Source: Pycnopodia helianthoides | Taxonomy: Eukaryota > Echinodermata > Asteroidea > Forcipulatida > Asteriidae | NCBI GenBank assembly: GCA_032158295.1 | Contig: CM063261.1 | Location: forward strand, 3,286,001 to 3,350,000 | Reading direction: 5' to 3' | Length of the DNA: 64,000 nucleotides | Notes under the pieces: generated by a model | What the model was told of the DNA's origin: nothing | The model's database searches: none | What the model saw: the letters and a program-made list of their open reading frames with translations, nothing else | Position numbers and translations under genes: made by a program | Shown here: positions 38,101 to 53,100 of the stretch, piece by piece | Position numbering within the stretch: position 1 is the first letter of the stretch | Layout: every line of letters begins with the position of its first letter

Positions 38101-41100
38101 CAGAGGGTACCAATTTCTTCTGTTCTCACAAACATGTGTGCATTTCATTTGGGTTACATTTTCCACTTCTATCTTTAGATACTTGATACAAAAATGACAA
38201 ACCTTGACAGTGAGTTCAAACTGCGAACAGCAAGATGAAAATTAGATAAAGAAATAAACTGAAGGACAGAAATAATGTGAGAAATTTAAAGCTTGTAATT
38301 CGTTTTCGTTTATACTATCAGGAACTTGGAACACTCTTGTTTTCCAAGTTTAATCATTCAGTGAGTGCCACATTATATCCTTAGGAAAAATATGAATTTG
38401 AAACAAAATCTTTTCAACCACATAATTTGACAAACTTGATAAATAAAGTGCTGAAAGTACATGTAGGTTGGCTGAGAAAGAATAAGATGCAGTACTGCCC
38501 CGTCAGAGGTCACCTTGGGGTCATGGGGTCGTTGTGAGTTCACATGGCAGAGACATACTTTAGTCTGAAGATAAGGATAGCCTGCAATCCATCACACTGA
38601 TTGTAAATGTTGTGATATTTTTAAAGTAGAGTTGTCAAGTTAGTTTGTTGAGCGCAACGAAAATTTGCCCATGGATTTTTAGATTTTTGATATTTCGTGA
38701 GGTATTCGAGGTGATCCAACCACCGTCCCGCTACACTTTAACCTGAGGTGTACCCTTTCACATTGCGCATTCATAATACATGTAACTCTAGGACTTCTCT
38801 GTTTCACTGCGTACGACCAAATTTACATATCCTGGGTTTCACCTCTTAACACCAACACAGCGTGTAGAAGTCACTATCAATTACAGCATTCAAGGTGCAA
38901 ATGGAACCCGACACCAGGTATATGAGGGGTGTCGTTCATTGGCATGAGTTCCAATCCACTTGTCCTTATTCCCCTGGTTTGCTCCCTTGCGTGACGCTTC
39001 CTTTATAAACAAGTAACAACACCAGTATACAGGATAGCATTGTAAACTTTGACTTGATGTAGAATAGCAATAAACGTGTGCCCATGGACACCAGTAGCAT
39101 CCGAATGCGGTGTATGTTAGTTTGATCTGCTGGACTAGTTCAACTGTTTGGAGTACAATTTAAGTAAGTTGTAACATGATACCTTATTCTGCTGCCGATA
39201 TAACATCATGCAGACTTTGTCTCCACAAGTTATGTTTTAGAATAATTTTACAGAAAGTGATGATGTTGAATTTAAATTGTTGTACGTAGGAATTGAGACT
39301 TGGTTTGTTGGATACAATCCAGGGAGGGCCCAATTTCATAAAGCCTGTAAGCACAAAATTTTGCTAAGCACAGAAAATTCTTGCTTGGAAGAATTATGTA
39401 ACCAGTCAATGTTCAATAAAGTTTACATTGTTACGACTGGTGCTCCACTAATTTTTTGCTTAGCAATGGAACTTGCTTAGTATTTTTAACTACTTAACAG
39501 CTTGATGAAATTGGGCCCAGGTCTACAGTATCACCATGGAAGTGTTGCTTATAAAAGTTGTGTTGATGCAAAAAAGAGCTGATGATATAGCAACTTGTCA
39601 TAAATTTGCTGTAATGATCTTTCCAGGAGAAATGTAAAAATGGTGCATAAAGATTGTTTGAGGGAATAAATTTCAAATAAACAGGCCATGAAATCTGTCT
39701 TTTTGATAATGCAGAGCTTTTGTTTTGAGAGAGCTGCAACAACTTGCGATTAGAATCCATTTTCAGTCAAAAAAGCGCTTGTGCGCAAGCAGGGTGCCAG
39801 ACGAGACTGCACTTTGGGCTGTGCTGCATTTGGACCGAAAAATGGCGTCAAGCAGTCACGTGACCAAAGAAAACTGGTTCCTCCATGTCCCAACTCTCTC
39901 AAGACCCAGCTCTGGCATAATATATGCAAGGAGGCCCTCTGTTGTCCATGAAGAGCCAACCATTCTAAGAGACAATCAAAGCCACAACAGGTGCATCTAC
40001 AGGATTGTCAACCCTGCAGGTGCAGTCAAGTAACGATGATGAAACAGCAAGCCCCTGGGGAAAACAATTTCTTTTACACATTCAATAGTTGAAAAGGATC
40101 GGTAGTGACATTAAAGGAAATATGCAATATTTTATTCTTAAGTGTAAGTTTCAAGAAAGCTTCAAATGTGTGTGAATAAGTAAAACATTTTTTCTAAACG
40201 CTTTCATACTTGACCAAAAATTGCCATATTTTCATGGTGTCATTTCCTTATCTTTTGAAATAATAAAAACACCAGTTCTAGGACGATTGGTTACTAATAA
40301 CAAAATGCATTCCTTCGAAAATGAGACCCCAATTGGCATGGCTTCTTGAACTAAAATTCACAGTTTCTCACAGAGGGATCAGACCCAGCCAGGTAGAGGT
40401 TTACATGTGATGTGACTGATCGGAATGAAGTAAGAGGATTTCTTTCTCAAAGATGAAATTAAGGCTTCCTCATGTACCGTTTCCATTTCAGATTATGCAG
40501 GAAACAGACACACGCATCACGTGGCCTTCCAAGTTAAAAATCGGAGCTAAATCAAAGAAAGGTAAGACATAAAAACTGGTTAGTGAAAACTTTTGTGAAT
40601 GTGATGTATGGATGAACTAGCACTTTCTTTTCGGCCAAGTTTGGTTGTGCAGATTTTTAGTTTTTGTTTGTCAGTGGTAGGCAGTTTACAGCAAAGATCA
40701 TGTTACGCCACAGGCGCGAGGAGATGTGCTGGAATGGGAAGTATGCACTGGACGCCATTTTAGTAAGCAACTCCTTTGGTGCAACAGTAGTACTGACCAT
40801 TGCTATCAATGGTATAACAAAGCGTTTGCTTACTGAAATGGCGCCCATGCTGTACTTCACATTCTAACAATAGATAGAGCTCCAGTTGCCCATCTTGTGC
40901 CTGGCGGTACAATACGGTCTTTGGTTTACATTCTGCCCCTATGTAATGACTTTTCAGTGACTAAACTGTGATCAGACTTAATGCACTGTGCACCTCACAG
41001 TGCCACTGACCAATGAATTCACAAGAAGTTGAGCTATGAAAGCAGTTTGATTGGTCGGTTTGGTTCAAATAGTAAAATGTCCTTGAGAAGCGGTTTGTCC

Positions 41101-44100
41101 ATCCGCTGCATACAATGGGAAAACATCTGGACTAAATGATTCGTCAGTCATTGAATGTCATGAGTCACCTCTGCAGACAAAAACCTCAGGAACTGTGGTA
41201 CAAACTGGAACCTTAAATAAGGTGTTTTCTTTAGTTCATGGTACATTTTTTTAAGAGACTGATCACAATGGCTTCAAAGAAACAGATCCGTCCTGATTTT
41301 GTTTTCATTTCGGCATTCACAGATGGACCCCCCTGTTTTTGCGATCAAACTTTGAATCCGAAGCTGTTTTTTTTCTTTTCCTGACTTATTTGAGCGACTT
41401 TGAGTTATTCCGAACAGTCCAGCAGTTCCTATCCCTCTCCTTCCCTGGTTTTTGTGAAGTTATTTTCTTAAGAAAATGATCACAATGGCTTCAAAGAAAC
41501 AGATCCGTCCTGATTTTGTTTTCATTTCGGCATTCACAGATGGACCCCCTGTTTTTGCGATCAAACTTTGAATCGGAAGCTGTTTTTTTCTTTAGTTACT
41601 GACACATTTGAGCGACTTTGAATCGTTTCGAAACAGTCGAGCAGTTCCCACCCCCTCCTTCCCCTAACGGTTTTTGTGAAGCTATTTTTTTAAGAGAATG
41701 ATCACAATGGCTACAAAGAACAGACCCGTCCTGAATTTGTTTTCATGTCGGCATTCACAGATGGACCTTCTGTTTTTGCAATCACACTTGAATCAGAAGT
41801 TCCTGTAACATTTGAGCGACTTTGAATTATTCCGAAACAGTCCAGCAAATCCCACCCCTCTCCTTCCCTTGATGGTTTTTGTAAAGCTATTTTCTTAAGA
41901 GAATGATCACAATGGCTACAAAGAACAGATCCTTCAAGATTTTGTTTGCATGTCGGCATTCACAGATGTACCCCCTGTTTTTACAATCAGTTTTTGAATC
42001 AGAAGCCATTTTTTTTTTCTTCAGTTCCTGACACATTTGAGCGACTTTGAATTATTCCGAAACAGTCCAGCAAATCCCACCCCTCTCCTTCCCTTGATGG
42101 TTTTTGTAAAGCTATTTTCTTAAGAGAATGATCACAATGGCTACAAAGAACAGATCCTTCAAGATTTTGTTTGCATGTCGGCATTCACAGATATACCCCC
42201 TGTTTTTACAATCGGTTTTTGAATCAGAAGCCATTTTTTTTCCTTCAGTTCCTGACACATTTGAGCGACTTTGAATTATTTCAAAACAGTTCCCTCTCCT
42301 TCCCTTAACAGTTTTTGTAAAGTTATTTTTTTAAGAGAATGATCACAATGGCTAAAAAGAAACAGATCCTTCCCGATTTTGTTTTTGTCTGCATTCACAG
42401 ATGGACCCCCTGTTTTTACGATCAAACTTTGAATCAGAATCCGTGACATTTCCATGTTTTTCATTCATTGGCTTTCCCAGCTGCGCCGATGGAAAACCAG
42501 CCATGCATAATCAATTTAATGGCTTTTACCCCGTTTTGTGTTCCCATGTACCCGTTTTTCTTGCACCCTTACACCTCTTTTGTCCTCCACAATTGTCTCT
42601 CTATAAATAGGTATCTGCACTTGGTAGTTGTGATCAGACTCGATTGCACACCTAAACTGTGTTGTCACAGTCAGTGGTTGTTGGTCTTGTCATGTATGTA
42701 GTTTAGCACTCTAAAAAAGCCATCCAAACTCCAGAACACATTGGGTCTGATTCTGCTGCACCGTAAATTGTTGCCAAGTGAAGTTTGTTGCCAATCCATT
42801 TGAGGCATCATTTTCCAACATTGTTTTTTGGGGTAGCACCTTAATTATTGTTCTCCTTCTTCCCACCTTGGATTTTTGTCTTAATATGTGTTTCCACACT
42901 CATTGTGGTTAAACTAGCTCCTTCCCTCCACCCCCCCCCCCCTCAGTTTTTATATTATTGCAAATCCTACTGACAACAAATCGTCATAAAGTGTTTCCAC
43001 TTCTTTTACACTGTGACTTTTCTCGGCTCTGTCAGGCTGGGCCTGCAGAGGTAGCGGGAAAAAGCAAACAATACAAGCAGGAAGTAATATTACAATAGAC
43101 TATTACAAACAAACGGGCTCTCAGCCACAGAATGGCTAGCAGACAAACAAAACTCTCTCTCTCTACTACACACTCTGGTGAATAAATCAGACCATTCATT
43201 CTCCTCCTGAGGTATGACTCAACTTTGTGTTTGAGGGAGGAGGGGATCTTCCTTACTGTGTGGAAGATGGACAAGATCATCATAGATTAGGAAAACAAAA
43301 CCATTCTCATCTCCAAGTAAAGTTATGAAAATTCACAGAGAAGAATTGAAATTTGACATGCAATGCAAAGTCAAAACTAAACATTAGATATCATTCTTGA
43401 ATTTTAATTGGTGTAACTTTCTTATGACTTTACCCAATAATTTCTTGTTGTTTGAAATCCCTTTTAACTGAGTCCTGAAATCTTAATTAAATGGGTGCGA
43501 AACTTTGATCTTTTGACCAAATCCAAAACTACGGATTTGCTGAAATTAGGGAACTTGTAATTGTACCTTAAAAGCACACGTGGCAGATGAACATTGAATT
43601 TGACAAAGTTGACCATACACATCTTCCTTATCATCTGAACTAGATCATCAACTTCCACCATTTGGTGTTATATAGGTTGTCCTTTCAGTGTAAAACCAAA
43701 CGAAGCAGGGTATTGACTCGTTATCTTCAGCAAATCATATCAGTTGATTCCAATCTCAGCTGCTATCCACTGTTGTTTGATAAGTGTCCAAATATACGTT
43801 CTGAGGACATTGCATTCGCTTCAAACGAGCACCCACAGTACATTATTTTAAAAAGGTTGTTATGCTTAAAAACCTTCAAATTAAGGTAAAAAGTGCCAGA
43901 CTCAAATGTTTGTTTTACATGAAAATTGGTACAGTGTACTTAAGAGAAAAGAAAACCCATCCACCCCCCCCCCCAAAAAAAAAGGAAAAGAAAAACCAGC
44001 AAAAACAATCACAACAACAACAACAAAACAAAACCTTTTATCATGAAGAAAGGAGCAAAACACGCAACAACAACAGAACAAAACCTTTTATCATGAAGAA

Positions 44101-47100
44101 AGGAGCAAAACACAAACAGACAATACGTCAAAAAGCAGAAAACAAACTGATAGTCGCTGTCAGAAGTTAGGTCTTTGATAGGCGTGCTATGACTCACCCC
44201 TCCTTCCCCCCCCCCCCATCCACCCTCTAAATGAAAATCTTTAAAAAGACACTTCACAGTTGCAGGGTTTCTCGATACATTTCTTGAAGAATTCTTTGAA
44301 GACTCCTACGTCTCTATAAGGTTATGTTCCCGTGTTTTGTTTGACATACCGTCATTGTTTCCAACTGACTGGACTTGTACAAACTTTCCTTGAAACCCAT
44401 TGAGTCCTGTAATAAGATGTAACCACAGTGTCAGTGGCTTGTGATTGAAGTCAAGGTTTTGTGGGTGCCATTATTTGAAGAGGTTATTGTACCTGATGAC
44501 TGTATGGTGGATATGGGCTCAATTAAACACTGTGAGGCAATTGACCAAGAACTGCTTAGCACTAAATGATCCCATAGAGTAAGCATAGAGCAAGGATGTG
44601 ATGAGCCATGAACACGACGAACCAAGTACAAACTATTTTTTCTTTTAACGTTTAGTATCAAGATAAAGCTGACTTCAGTTCAATTCAATTCAATTCAATT
44701 ACTCTTTATTATATCCCAAAAAGGGTAATTCAAATGCTCGCATACAATAAAAAACATTGAAACATTAAAAACATTAAAACAGTTCTAGGGATATATATAC
44801 AATTACAAGAAAACTCACTTTAAAAAAAAGCGATAAGTATTATAAGAAAGAAAATACCTTCTTCGTGCATACAGCACTGTCAGAATGTTTTCAATATTGA
44901 AACTATTTTGACAAGTTATTAGTTCCTGAACACATTCGTCACTTGGTGAAAGGGGTGACAACATCACACCATTAGGTTTACTTTTGTAGGATGTGATGTA
45001 GTATGGCCATTTAATTAGTCATCCACGAGTGTGTTGGTGTACCTCACTACACTCTACACCTTTACACGGCTTCACTGATTGGCCATCTCTGGCGATGCCA
45101 AAACTGACCGGCCTCCAATCACCAACTTTCTGTACCTTGACCCTAGTAACAACAGCCAGTTATCAAATAAACATAAACACGATTACATGTACATAAATCA
45201 TAGGTTATTCCCCTGTGTATAACAATAGGTAAAGCAATTCAATCAAGATGACATCACCCCGTCCAGCATGCACAAAAACCGCATCTTTTGGACCTCAGAC
45301 TGAAGTGAATACATTTTCGTTTTTTTTGTGAAAAGGGTTTGCGGTTACCCTTGAACAAATATTTCTGGGTCCACCGTGGATCCTAACAAAGAATATCATA
45401 ATTTGCGCCTGGGATCCTGTTTTCTAACCCCCTGACCCCCTTTTTTGTGAGAATCCAAGGAGAAATAGTTTAGTTATTGTGGGGTCTTTTGGACTTGTGA
45501 TAGATTTTGTGTTTAATGAATGAGTGGATTGTGATCAAGAAATAAAATAACTGGCTATGGAAAAGACAGCATAAAAAATGCCTTTGAAGCGTGTGTTCAT
45601 TCAAGTCACGAAGGTTGGACAGAGAACTATAGAAGAGTAAACCTGTAAAGATTGATCCAGTAATGTGTCTGCCAACCATTCCAGTACATGTTGATTGTTA
45701 ACTTTATCAAAGAATTAACACCTGTAAAGTTTTTGAGGCAACTTGTTCCAATTATTTCTTTGATGAGTTGAGTAATATTCACATGCTTTGGTTTTTTGTT
45801 ATAAATATCAAGCTCATTTTCACAATAAGAAATACCGTTTGCAGACATGTGACTTGTCAGGAATTTTCACTGACCTCCCTGTACCATCAGATTTTCTGGA
45901 AAGTGAGGCAAACTTGCCATCACAAAAGACTTGCCTCTGTTAAGAACAGACCTTCAGATATCTATTTGAAACGGGTGTAGACAGTCTTTAAACCTCTAAA
46001 ATGTTAAATTCGGTACACTCAGTGAGCTTCATCTCCACACCAAGAAGAAATTTCTATCCAATTTCAGGGTTTTCAGTTTCCAACAATCTCGTCCCTGACA
46101 TATTAATAATATTTACCAAAATGCCTACATTATATAAATCTGAATGAGAAAATAGAATTAGCTGTTGCAAGCTGCTTACCAATCAAAAGGACTTGATTTG
46201 TATAAATGCAAAAAATAGCTAATTGCCTGAAGTTCACTACCAGCAGAGTCTTTCTTGAGAAAGCCTTGAAGAAAGACTCTGCTAGGGTCTAAACATCAGG
46301 CCATTTACTATTTTTTTGCTTGCATAAATTTAGATAACATTACAGATCAATTTAAATCAAGCCTATTGACATCTGACTTTTTTTCCTTTTTTTTTAGTTG
46401 ACACTTTACAACTTTCTCCAATCAACATTCCGATCGTCTTCAAGATATTTCCATTCAATGATAGCCTACATTTTACTTTAGACAATGATAGTTTCCAATT
46501 TCTGGGCTACCAGAATCTAAAGCTCTACGTCTACCTGGCATTTAGCCAGTATACCCACGCATGTAGAATGCATTCCCTCTAGTACAGGCAATTGCAGTTA
46601 GGGCCGCTGTCATTACATGCTGACATACTTTAATATTTCCATTATCTTAACCACATCGTTACACACTGGTTAGCTCATATGCCATGATATCCTAAGCTGG
46701 ACCATGCCACACCTCCTAGAGGGAATGTCAACAGGCCTGGATCTACACGGAGGCCATGGCCTCTGTTGCCCTGGTCTTGGCCTCAGTGCCCCTTCAAAAG
46801 TTTCCCATAGACTTTAAGATTTTTCAATGGTAGTGCCCTTTCCAAAATATTAAAATGGCCTTGCCCTTTCAAAGATGAAATTCCAGGCCTGTGTCAATCA
46901 ACAGGGGTCAGTGATTCGGTAAGGAGGGGGGGGGCATGACAAAACTTTGCCAGCATCCAAAATCAGTATGTCAATCATCAATGGTTTTAAACCAAATTAT
47001 CAAACTTAATTAATGAAGCAAACAAATTAGGTGGACATGTAATGCAATACCCGGACATGTAAACGACAAAAAACATTGAACATACACTGATATCGGTAAA

Positions 47101-50100
47101 AGAAGACAATTTTGTTATTCCTCCCTCTTTTGGACGATCCCTAACAACATGCCCTCTGCACCAAACAGAACCCTAATTGACCAGGTATCCGAGCCAATGT
47201 TTCAGTCTGCTGCTTCCCTGTCCTCTTGTTGCTTTCAATGTCTATTTCACTGGTGGTGTTATAGTAAGGTTGCTGTGTTTGATCATAGAGAATAGAGAAA
47301 GGATGGGTTTGTTTGATGTACACCATAAACCCTATTCAATTTGCTCAATGCTATCCTGGGGTAAGATTTAATTCTTTAATCCTCCTTAATGAGGTCAAAT
47401 CTCTTGTAAGTGTTCCCTGATCAATAAGAAGAGACAAAGATTTTCTGAGAAGCTCCTTGGGGGGATGGAGAGTGTAGGATCCCATTTCGTCCTTCCTTGT
47501 GTAGTACCAGTTACCACCTGAGCATTCTTAAAGAACCCTGGATTTCTCTTCTGTCATTAAGAAACTCACTGTCATATAACTCCAGGTATTAAACCACGAG
47601 GGAAACTGACAGGGTAAATTTTAAAATGACTTGGGGTTGAATATACAATAAATTGATCAGAGCGGTACTTGAACCTGCGACCTCCAGTGCCGGCGCTCCA
47701 CCAACTGAGCTCTGCAGCCCTAATGTTGGCAGTGTCCCTACTTTGTCAAGATCTTTCTTTCGGGGGAGCCAGTCAGAAGCCGCTCAACATGCAACTGCCA
47801 TATGGCCAGTGATCATACCCAAGTTTACGATACAACCTGGGAAGCGGCAGCAGAGGGATCACCTTGAGGGGATGTGACTTCTTATTTCAAATATAACTTC
47901 GAAGAGTTCTTTGTTTTTAAGAAAGACGACCAATGCTCAGTAAGAGGCTTGATGAGGGTCTAATAGTGATGAGGGTTGTAATTATGAACATTTGTCTTTG
48001 GAAAATAGACCTGGAAAAATAGAATGTGGTAATGGATTTGTTTTGATTGTGTTATTTTCAAGTTTCCGGAAAGAAATTGTTGTTTTTGCACGATTGTATC
48101 ATGGTCTCATCAATCAAAAGTGATCATGCTCTGTGATGACAATAATCCATTGGCCTTCAGCATTTGATCCAATCTCGTTCATACCTCACAGCTCATTATT
48201 TACTTCCTGATGTCAAACTCTGACATTTTTGGAAAACAATTTTTTTGCGATCACTTCTTCCGCCTTTTATCCTTCCAAAGACGGAAACAACATGTTTCCC
48301 GCTGCACCTATTTTTCTTAAATCACGGCCTAATTGTGTCATATTTGCAGCCCAGCAGGGGATGAATAAAGACGTCATTACTTGATCTATTTGACGATTTC
48401 CTCAAGACACTTAATAGTGTAGGCAGACCTTGTAAAGATTATTGTTATTCACGTCATAGCCTTCTTGATTGCGTCGCTCATTTTCAAAATCTGGTCAAAT
48501 AAGGAAGAACTTTCTTGTACGACGCTGCGAAACAAATCCCAACATACCATGTTGAATAAAGCTAAAAGATAAGCCAGCACAATACACAACTCAACCTCAT
48601 TATTCTCAAACACCCATCTGAACAATTCCTAGATGCCCAGCGGTGCCGCAATCCCAAACACTTCCTTGTTGCACCCATTATCCCTTAGTCTCCCTGAAAT
48701 GGCTACATGTTTCTAAATCTTATCTTTTATTGTCTGAACCAACAGCCCCTGAGTTTGGGCATTGATAGGCAAACCCTCAGTTCATTTACCTGTTCGGCTA
48801 GAGCCTTTAGAAAACGTGCCCCTAACCACTGACGGTATGAATGGGTAGCCAGCGCTGATTTTAATACCGGCTCACAAAAGAAACGAGTCAACGCATTCGG
48901 AGGTCACTCTATAATCGACGGTGCTGGCTAGAGGTGCTCATGTGCACACAAGTCTTCTTGTGTGGTTTTGAAGATTCGGAACCACTGGTGTTTGTGTTGG
49001 AACGCTTGCGCTTTTGAACACAGTAGAACATGTTTGTACAGAGGGATGTGATTGCAGGGAATATTACAGTTGTGTGTGACTCTGTGTGAAGTTTACGATC
49101 AGCATGAAGTTTATCAGTGGCATGTCTTGGAACTGCATGGGAATGTTGACAAACATTTTGTGAAAGATAAACACTCTTGGGCGGAAACAACACTTGGAGG
49201 GATCAAGAGGTGTTCTCGTGCTGTGAAATCTTCTCCATGGGATCCTTATCTGTTGATGGCACTAGTCAAGAAGTTGTGGACAAATTGACTTGAGCCTGTT
49301 CTGAGGAGCAAGTCTTCAAATCAACCTTAGGCTTAACATCATAGAACAAGAGGAATTTGGCTGCTGTCGGAGTGAAGTCTGTTTGAATACAAGACTGTTT
49401 GGAAGAAACAGAGTAGAGTACCTCCAAACTTTATAGAGGCGAACCTTGAAAACAGTAGTGTCACCAATGCAATGAACTTCACTGACGAAAAATCTGCCTC
49501 AGACCCAATAAGATAGTCAGTCAGGAGAAACATTCCACCGTCTTTGACGTTAAACAAAAAACACAGTATATTTAGGAAGTTAAGACACCAGGAACCATCA
49601 TGGAGCAACACAGCGAAGTCTTAAAGAACTATCTGACATGCCATCAGACAAATGAACCGACAATGAATACATCAGACTGTCTCACTACAGGTATTTGGGA
49701 ACAAAATGTACTCAATTTTTGTTGAAATAAACATGTGCATGTAGCTTCTTGCATCAAATTCAATCAAGAAGTCAATAAAGTACCATGAACAAAAATTGTT
49801 GAATGGTTTGAAAAGGATTAAACAACATCAATCAATTACTCAAATTTTTTAACTCATCAAAACTAAAATGTATGATGACTACATTATAGTGTTTTGGGGG
49901 GAAAATAGTTAGCCAGTCTACTTTTGATAATATTGATTTGTTTTTAATTTCCCCTTTTCAAACTGCACTCTTACAAAGCAATATATATTTACTTATGTGC
50001 AGTTTTATTTAAACAGGGTAGCCTTAACAGTGTAACAACTGCCACCCCTAAGGGGCCCTTTAATCACACAGTAAAATATAAATTAGTAAAATATAGGGTA

Positions 50101-53100
50101 ATTAAGAAAAGCCATGACTCCAAAACAGAAAAATTAGTGTAAAACAAAAAATTAATCAAATATTTTAAATGGATAAAGGAAAAAAGTTTTAAAAATGTAA
50201 AACACATCACTATGCAAGGTGCATGATGATATGGATCTAGAAAAGTTCTGAACTTCTACACCTGTCTAAAAAAAGCATAAGATTCATTTCCTGTATCAGA
50301 ATCCATAATATTTTGTTTTGTTTGTGTTTGACATGCCCGACGTTTTTACTTTTTCCGAGCGCCTTTCTCTAAAGACCTCCGCATGGTTGACTTTTATCAG
50401 CCAGATTTGTAAAGATTGGCCAACATACCAAGTCGTCTAGGTTTTTGTGATTGATCGGAGGGGTTGAATGTTTTATTCAGAGTTGATGTCGCCACTGTCG
50501 TGTAAACCTGTAGAATGCACATAATACAGCATTAACATATATTAATACATATACATATGTACTATAGCAGAATAGTTTTTGTGGTTTTCAACAGTGAAGG
50601 GTTTTTGTTGTAGTTGCTGTGCTGGTTTTGTTGCACGTATTTTTGTGAGACGTGTTCCAGATTGTTCTCATAATGTTTTATGTGGTGAAGATTTTTACAT
50701 GGAATGTAAATGTTCATCTTTTGCGCTAACTGAGAGTGATACTGTAATCAGCTTCTCATGGGAGGTTTTTATCAAAACTACCCCTCTGCAGCATTGAGCT
50801 TACTTTACCCTCATGGTGTTGATAAACCATAACTAAGCTAGTGCTGGTAAGTGTGGGATACCACAAGGGCAAGGGGGCTGCCCTTGTGTGTCTTTGTTTT
50901 GTCAACAGTTGAGATTTCAAAGAGCGGTTCGGCTGCCGTTCTGAAATGAAATTGATCTTTTTCATGAGAGAGTGTCTTTGTCCTGCCAGAATAAATTTCA
51001 AAACTGCTCTTCTCAGAGACGGATCAGGTTTGATGTGAAAGATATTGTTTGAATCTGTTATTATCTATTTGTTTACCCTGTACTTTAATTTTTGCTCTGA
51101 AAAAAAAATTGAATTGCCTTTTCCCTTTTTTTATTTAGATCCCCACATCAAAGTGACTGGGAAGATCGAAAATATATCGGCAGCCAAAGATAAGATCATG
51201 TCCGTTCTCGATACAAAGGTGAGTTATGGAAATGTCAGATGATTAAGAAAGTAAATCTTTTTGGGAGCTCTTGTAAGGAGGAACCAGGTTCGAATCCCGC
51301 TTGTGTTTCTCCTATGACTCAAAGAGGTTCTTCTGCTCTTCTCCTTCAGAGTAACAGAGTCACCTTGAAGATGGACGTCTCCTACACGGAGCACTCTCAC
51401 GTCATAGGGAAGGGAGGGAACATCATCAAGAAGGTGATGAAGGACACGAGATGTCACATTCACTTCCCGGACTCGAACAGAGGCTCGCAGCAAGAGAAGA
51501 GCAACCAAGTCTCCATCGCTGGGCAGATTGGAGGAGTGGAACAGGCCAGGGCTAAAGTCAGGGTAGGAGAACACATAGGGAACGAGGGGAGTGGATAGCA
51601 CTCAGGGCTCGAATTTGACACTGTACCGCAGGCCCAAGGCCAGTGATTTTATCATTGGGCCAGTACACTCATGACCGGACAAGTCGGCAATCTTGTGTGT
51701 TCAATTCACTAACAATTTATGTAACTCACTCTATAATATCTTGAATAGCAACAAATTATGTTCAAATGTTGACTTTGAGTAATGATTTGAAATATACTTA
51801 ATACCCTTAAAGACAAATGAGGTAAATCTTCTCTCATAGTGTCTTAGCGCTTGTTCAATTAAATGCAAGTTAAACTGTGCAAGGAAGTCTTTTCTCAGTT
51901 TGAATCTGGTTTTGCAAAATTGTTTCTGGTCCAGTAAACATTTTGAGATACAAGTCCTGTGGTCTTGTGGATTTTCCCCCCAAATTCGAGCCCTGGCACT
52001 CTGCACTGATGACGTCACTTTTGCTTAAAATACTTGACTGTCAGACTGACATTCCGCCACACCTCACCGCATTATCAGCGCGCCAAACTGCACTAGTTAG
52101 TACACACGAGTAAACACAAAACTTTGACATGTACGCCCCCATGATAGTGTAGTTTGACACATTATTTCTGAGGTACGGGTCCTTAGCTTCTGTTCTTAGC
52201 ATTAGTGTGGAGTGCTAATTTTAAAGAATTTGTTTGTGTCAATTATTTCTATGCCAAAATTTAGTCGTGGGAATAAGGAAGGAGGCTTTTGGTAACCTCG
52301 GCAAGATACTTGAGGTTGTGTTAAGATTTGTATGGATGGTGCCTGCTTGTGTTTTTGTACTTGTTTATGATTGTTGCTTGAGTGAGTTTTTTATACTGAT
52401 GTCCAGTTGGTATAGAGTCTTTTAGTTCAGTTTTAGGGAGCTTGAGGGGAGGGGCCTCTGTAGGTCTTTTACCCATGGCTGCTTGTGATGTTTGTGATGT
52501 GATCAAATGATAAATATATTAATAGTATGGTCCCTTTAAACTTATTCAGTGACAAGCCAGCAAGACCAGTTAGCTTGTCATTTCAGTAGTCCGCCAGCTT
52601 TTTCAATAGTCCATATTTGATATTAAAAAGGGATGCTTTTCGACACTGAAGTAGCCAGCCTGACCACTTGGAGAGAAATTTGAACGGTCTTTAGATGTTT
52701 TCACTGGTAATTTGGCCAGCGGACCACTGGTTAAGGGAGAACACTGTGATGGAATCTGAAATTGTGTAGATGACAGTATACCAGGCATGGCAACCAGTGA
52801 GGAATCACTTATCTTAGTTTATACACATAACTTCAAAGTGTGTTTGTACTTCACTGACGCCATACAAGTTGTCTCCAGCACTGCTCGATTCTAACAATAG
52901 CTCATGATTTAATCCCAAAACCACAAAGGTACCTTTGTAAAAACCACAACCAAAGATACTTCTTGTTGTGCTGGACAATTCGGTCATTCTTTACACTCAG
53001 ATGGGAATTATTATTCTGATGTTTGTTTACATTGTTACCTAGTAACTAACCCACCCTTTGATGGTTGGGGCGGGGGAGGGGGGGGGTAACGAACTTATAG

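Larger units (their letters stand above)
40562..51138 (+). other. BICC1 intron 3 (10.6 kb)
   Basis: Holds a six-unit satellite (41261-42450), a 50-bp duplication (44031-44112), a CAATT-tailed retroelement end (44676-44790), a foldback (46196-46330), an AGGCCTG MITE (46731-46892), a reversed SINE (47583-47892) and a possible alternative first exon (49600-49690). The stretch 49691-51138 shows nothing else recognisable. Confidence 0.6.

Noticed and set aside
41711..42184. Two similar minus-strand peptides with the same start
   Set aside because: They are two units of the tandem satellite read in the same frame, not paralogous genes.
43862..44170. Lys/Gln-rich open frame
   Set aside because: Composed of A-rich low-complexity sequence and a 50-bp duplication; no gene structure.
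51731..52018. 95-codon minus-strand open frame in intron 5
   Set aside because: It lies inside the hAT-like MITE and contains no transposase motif.
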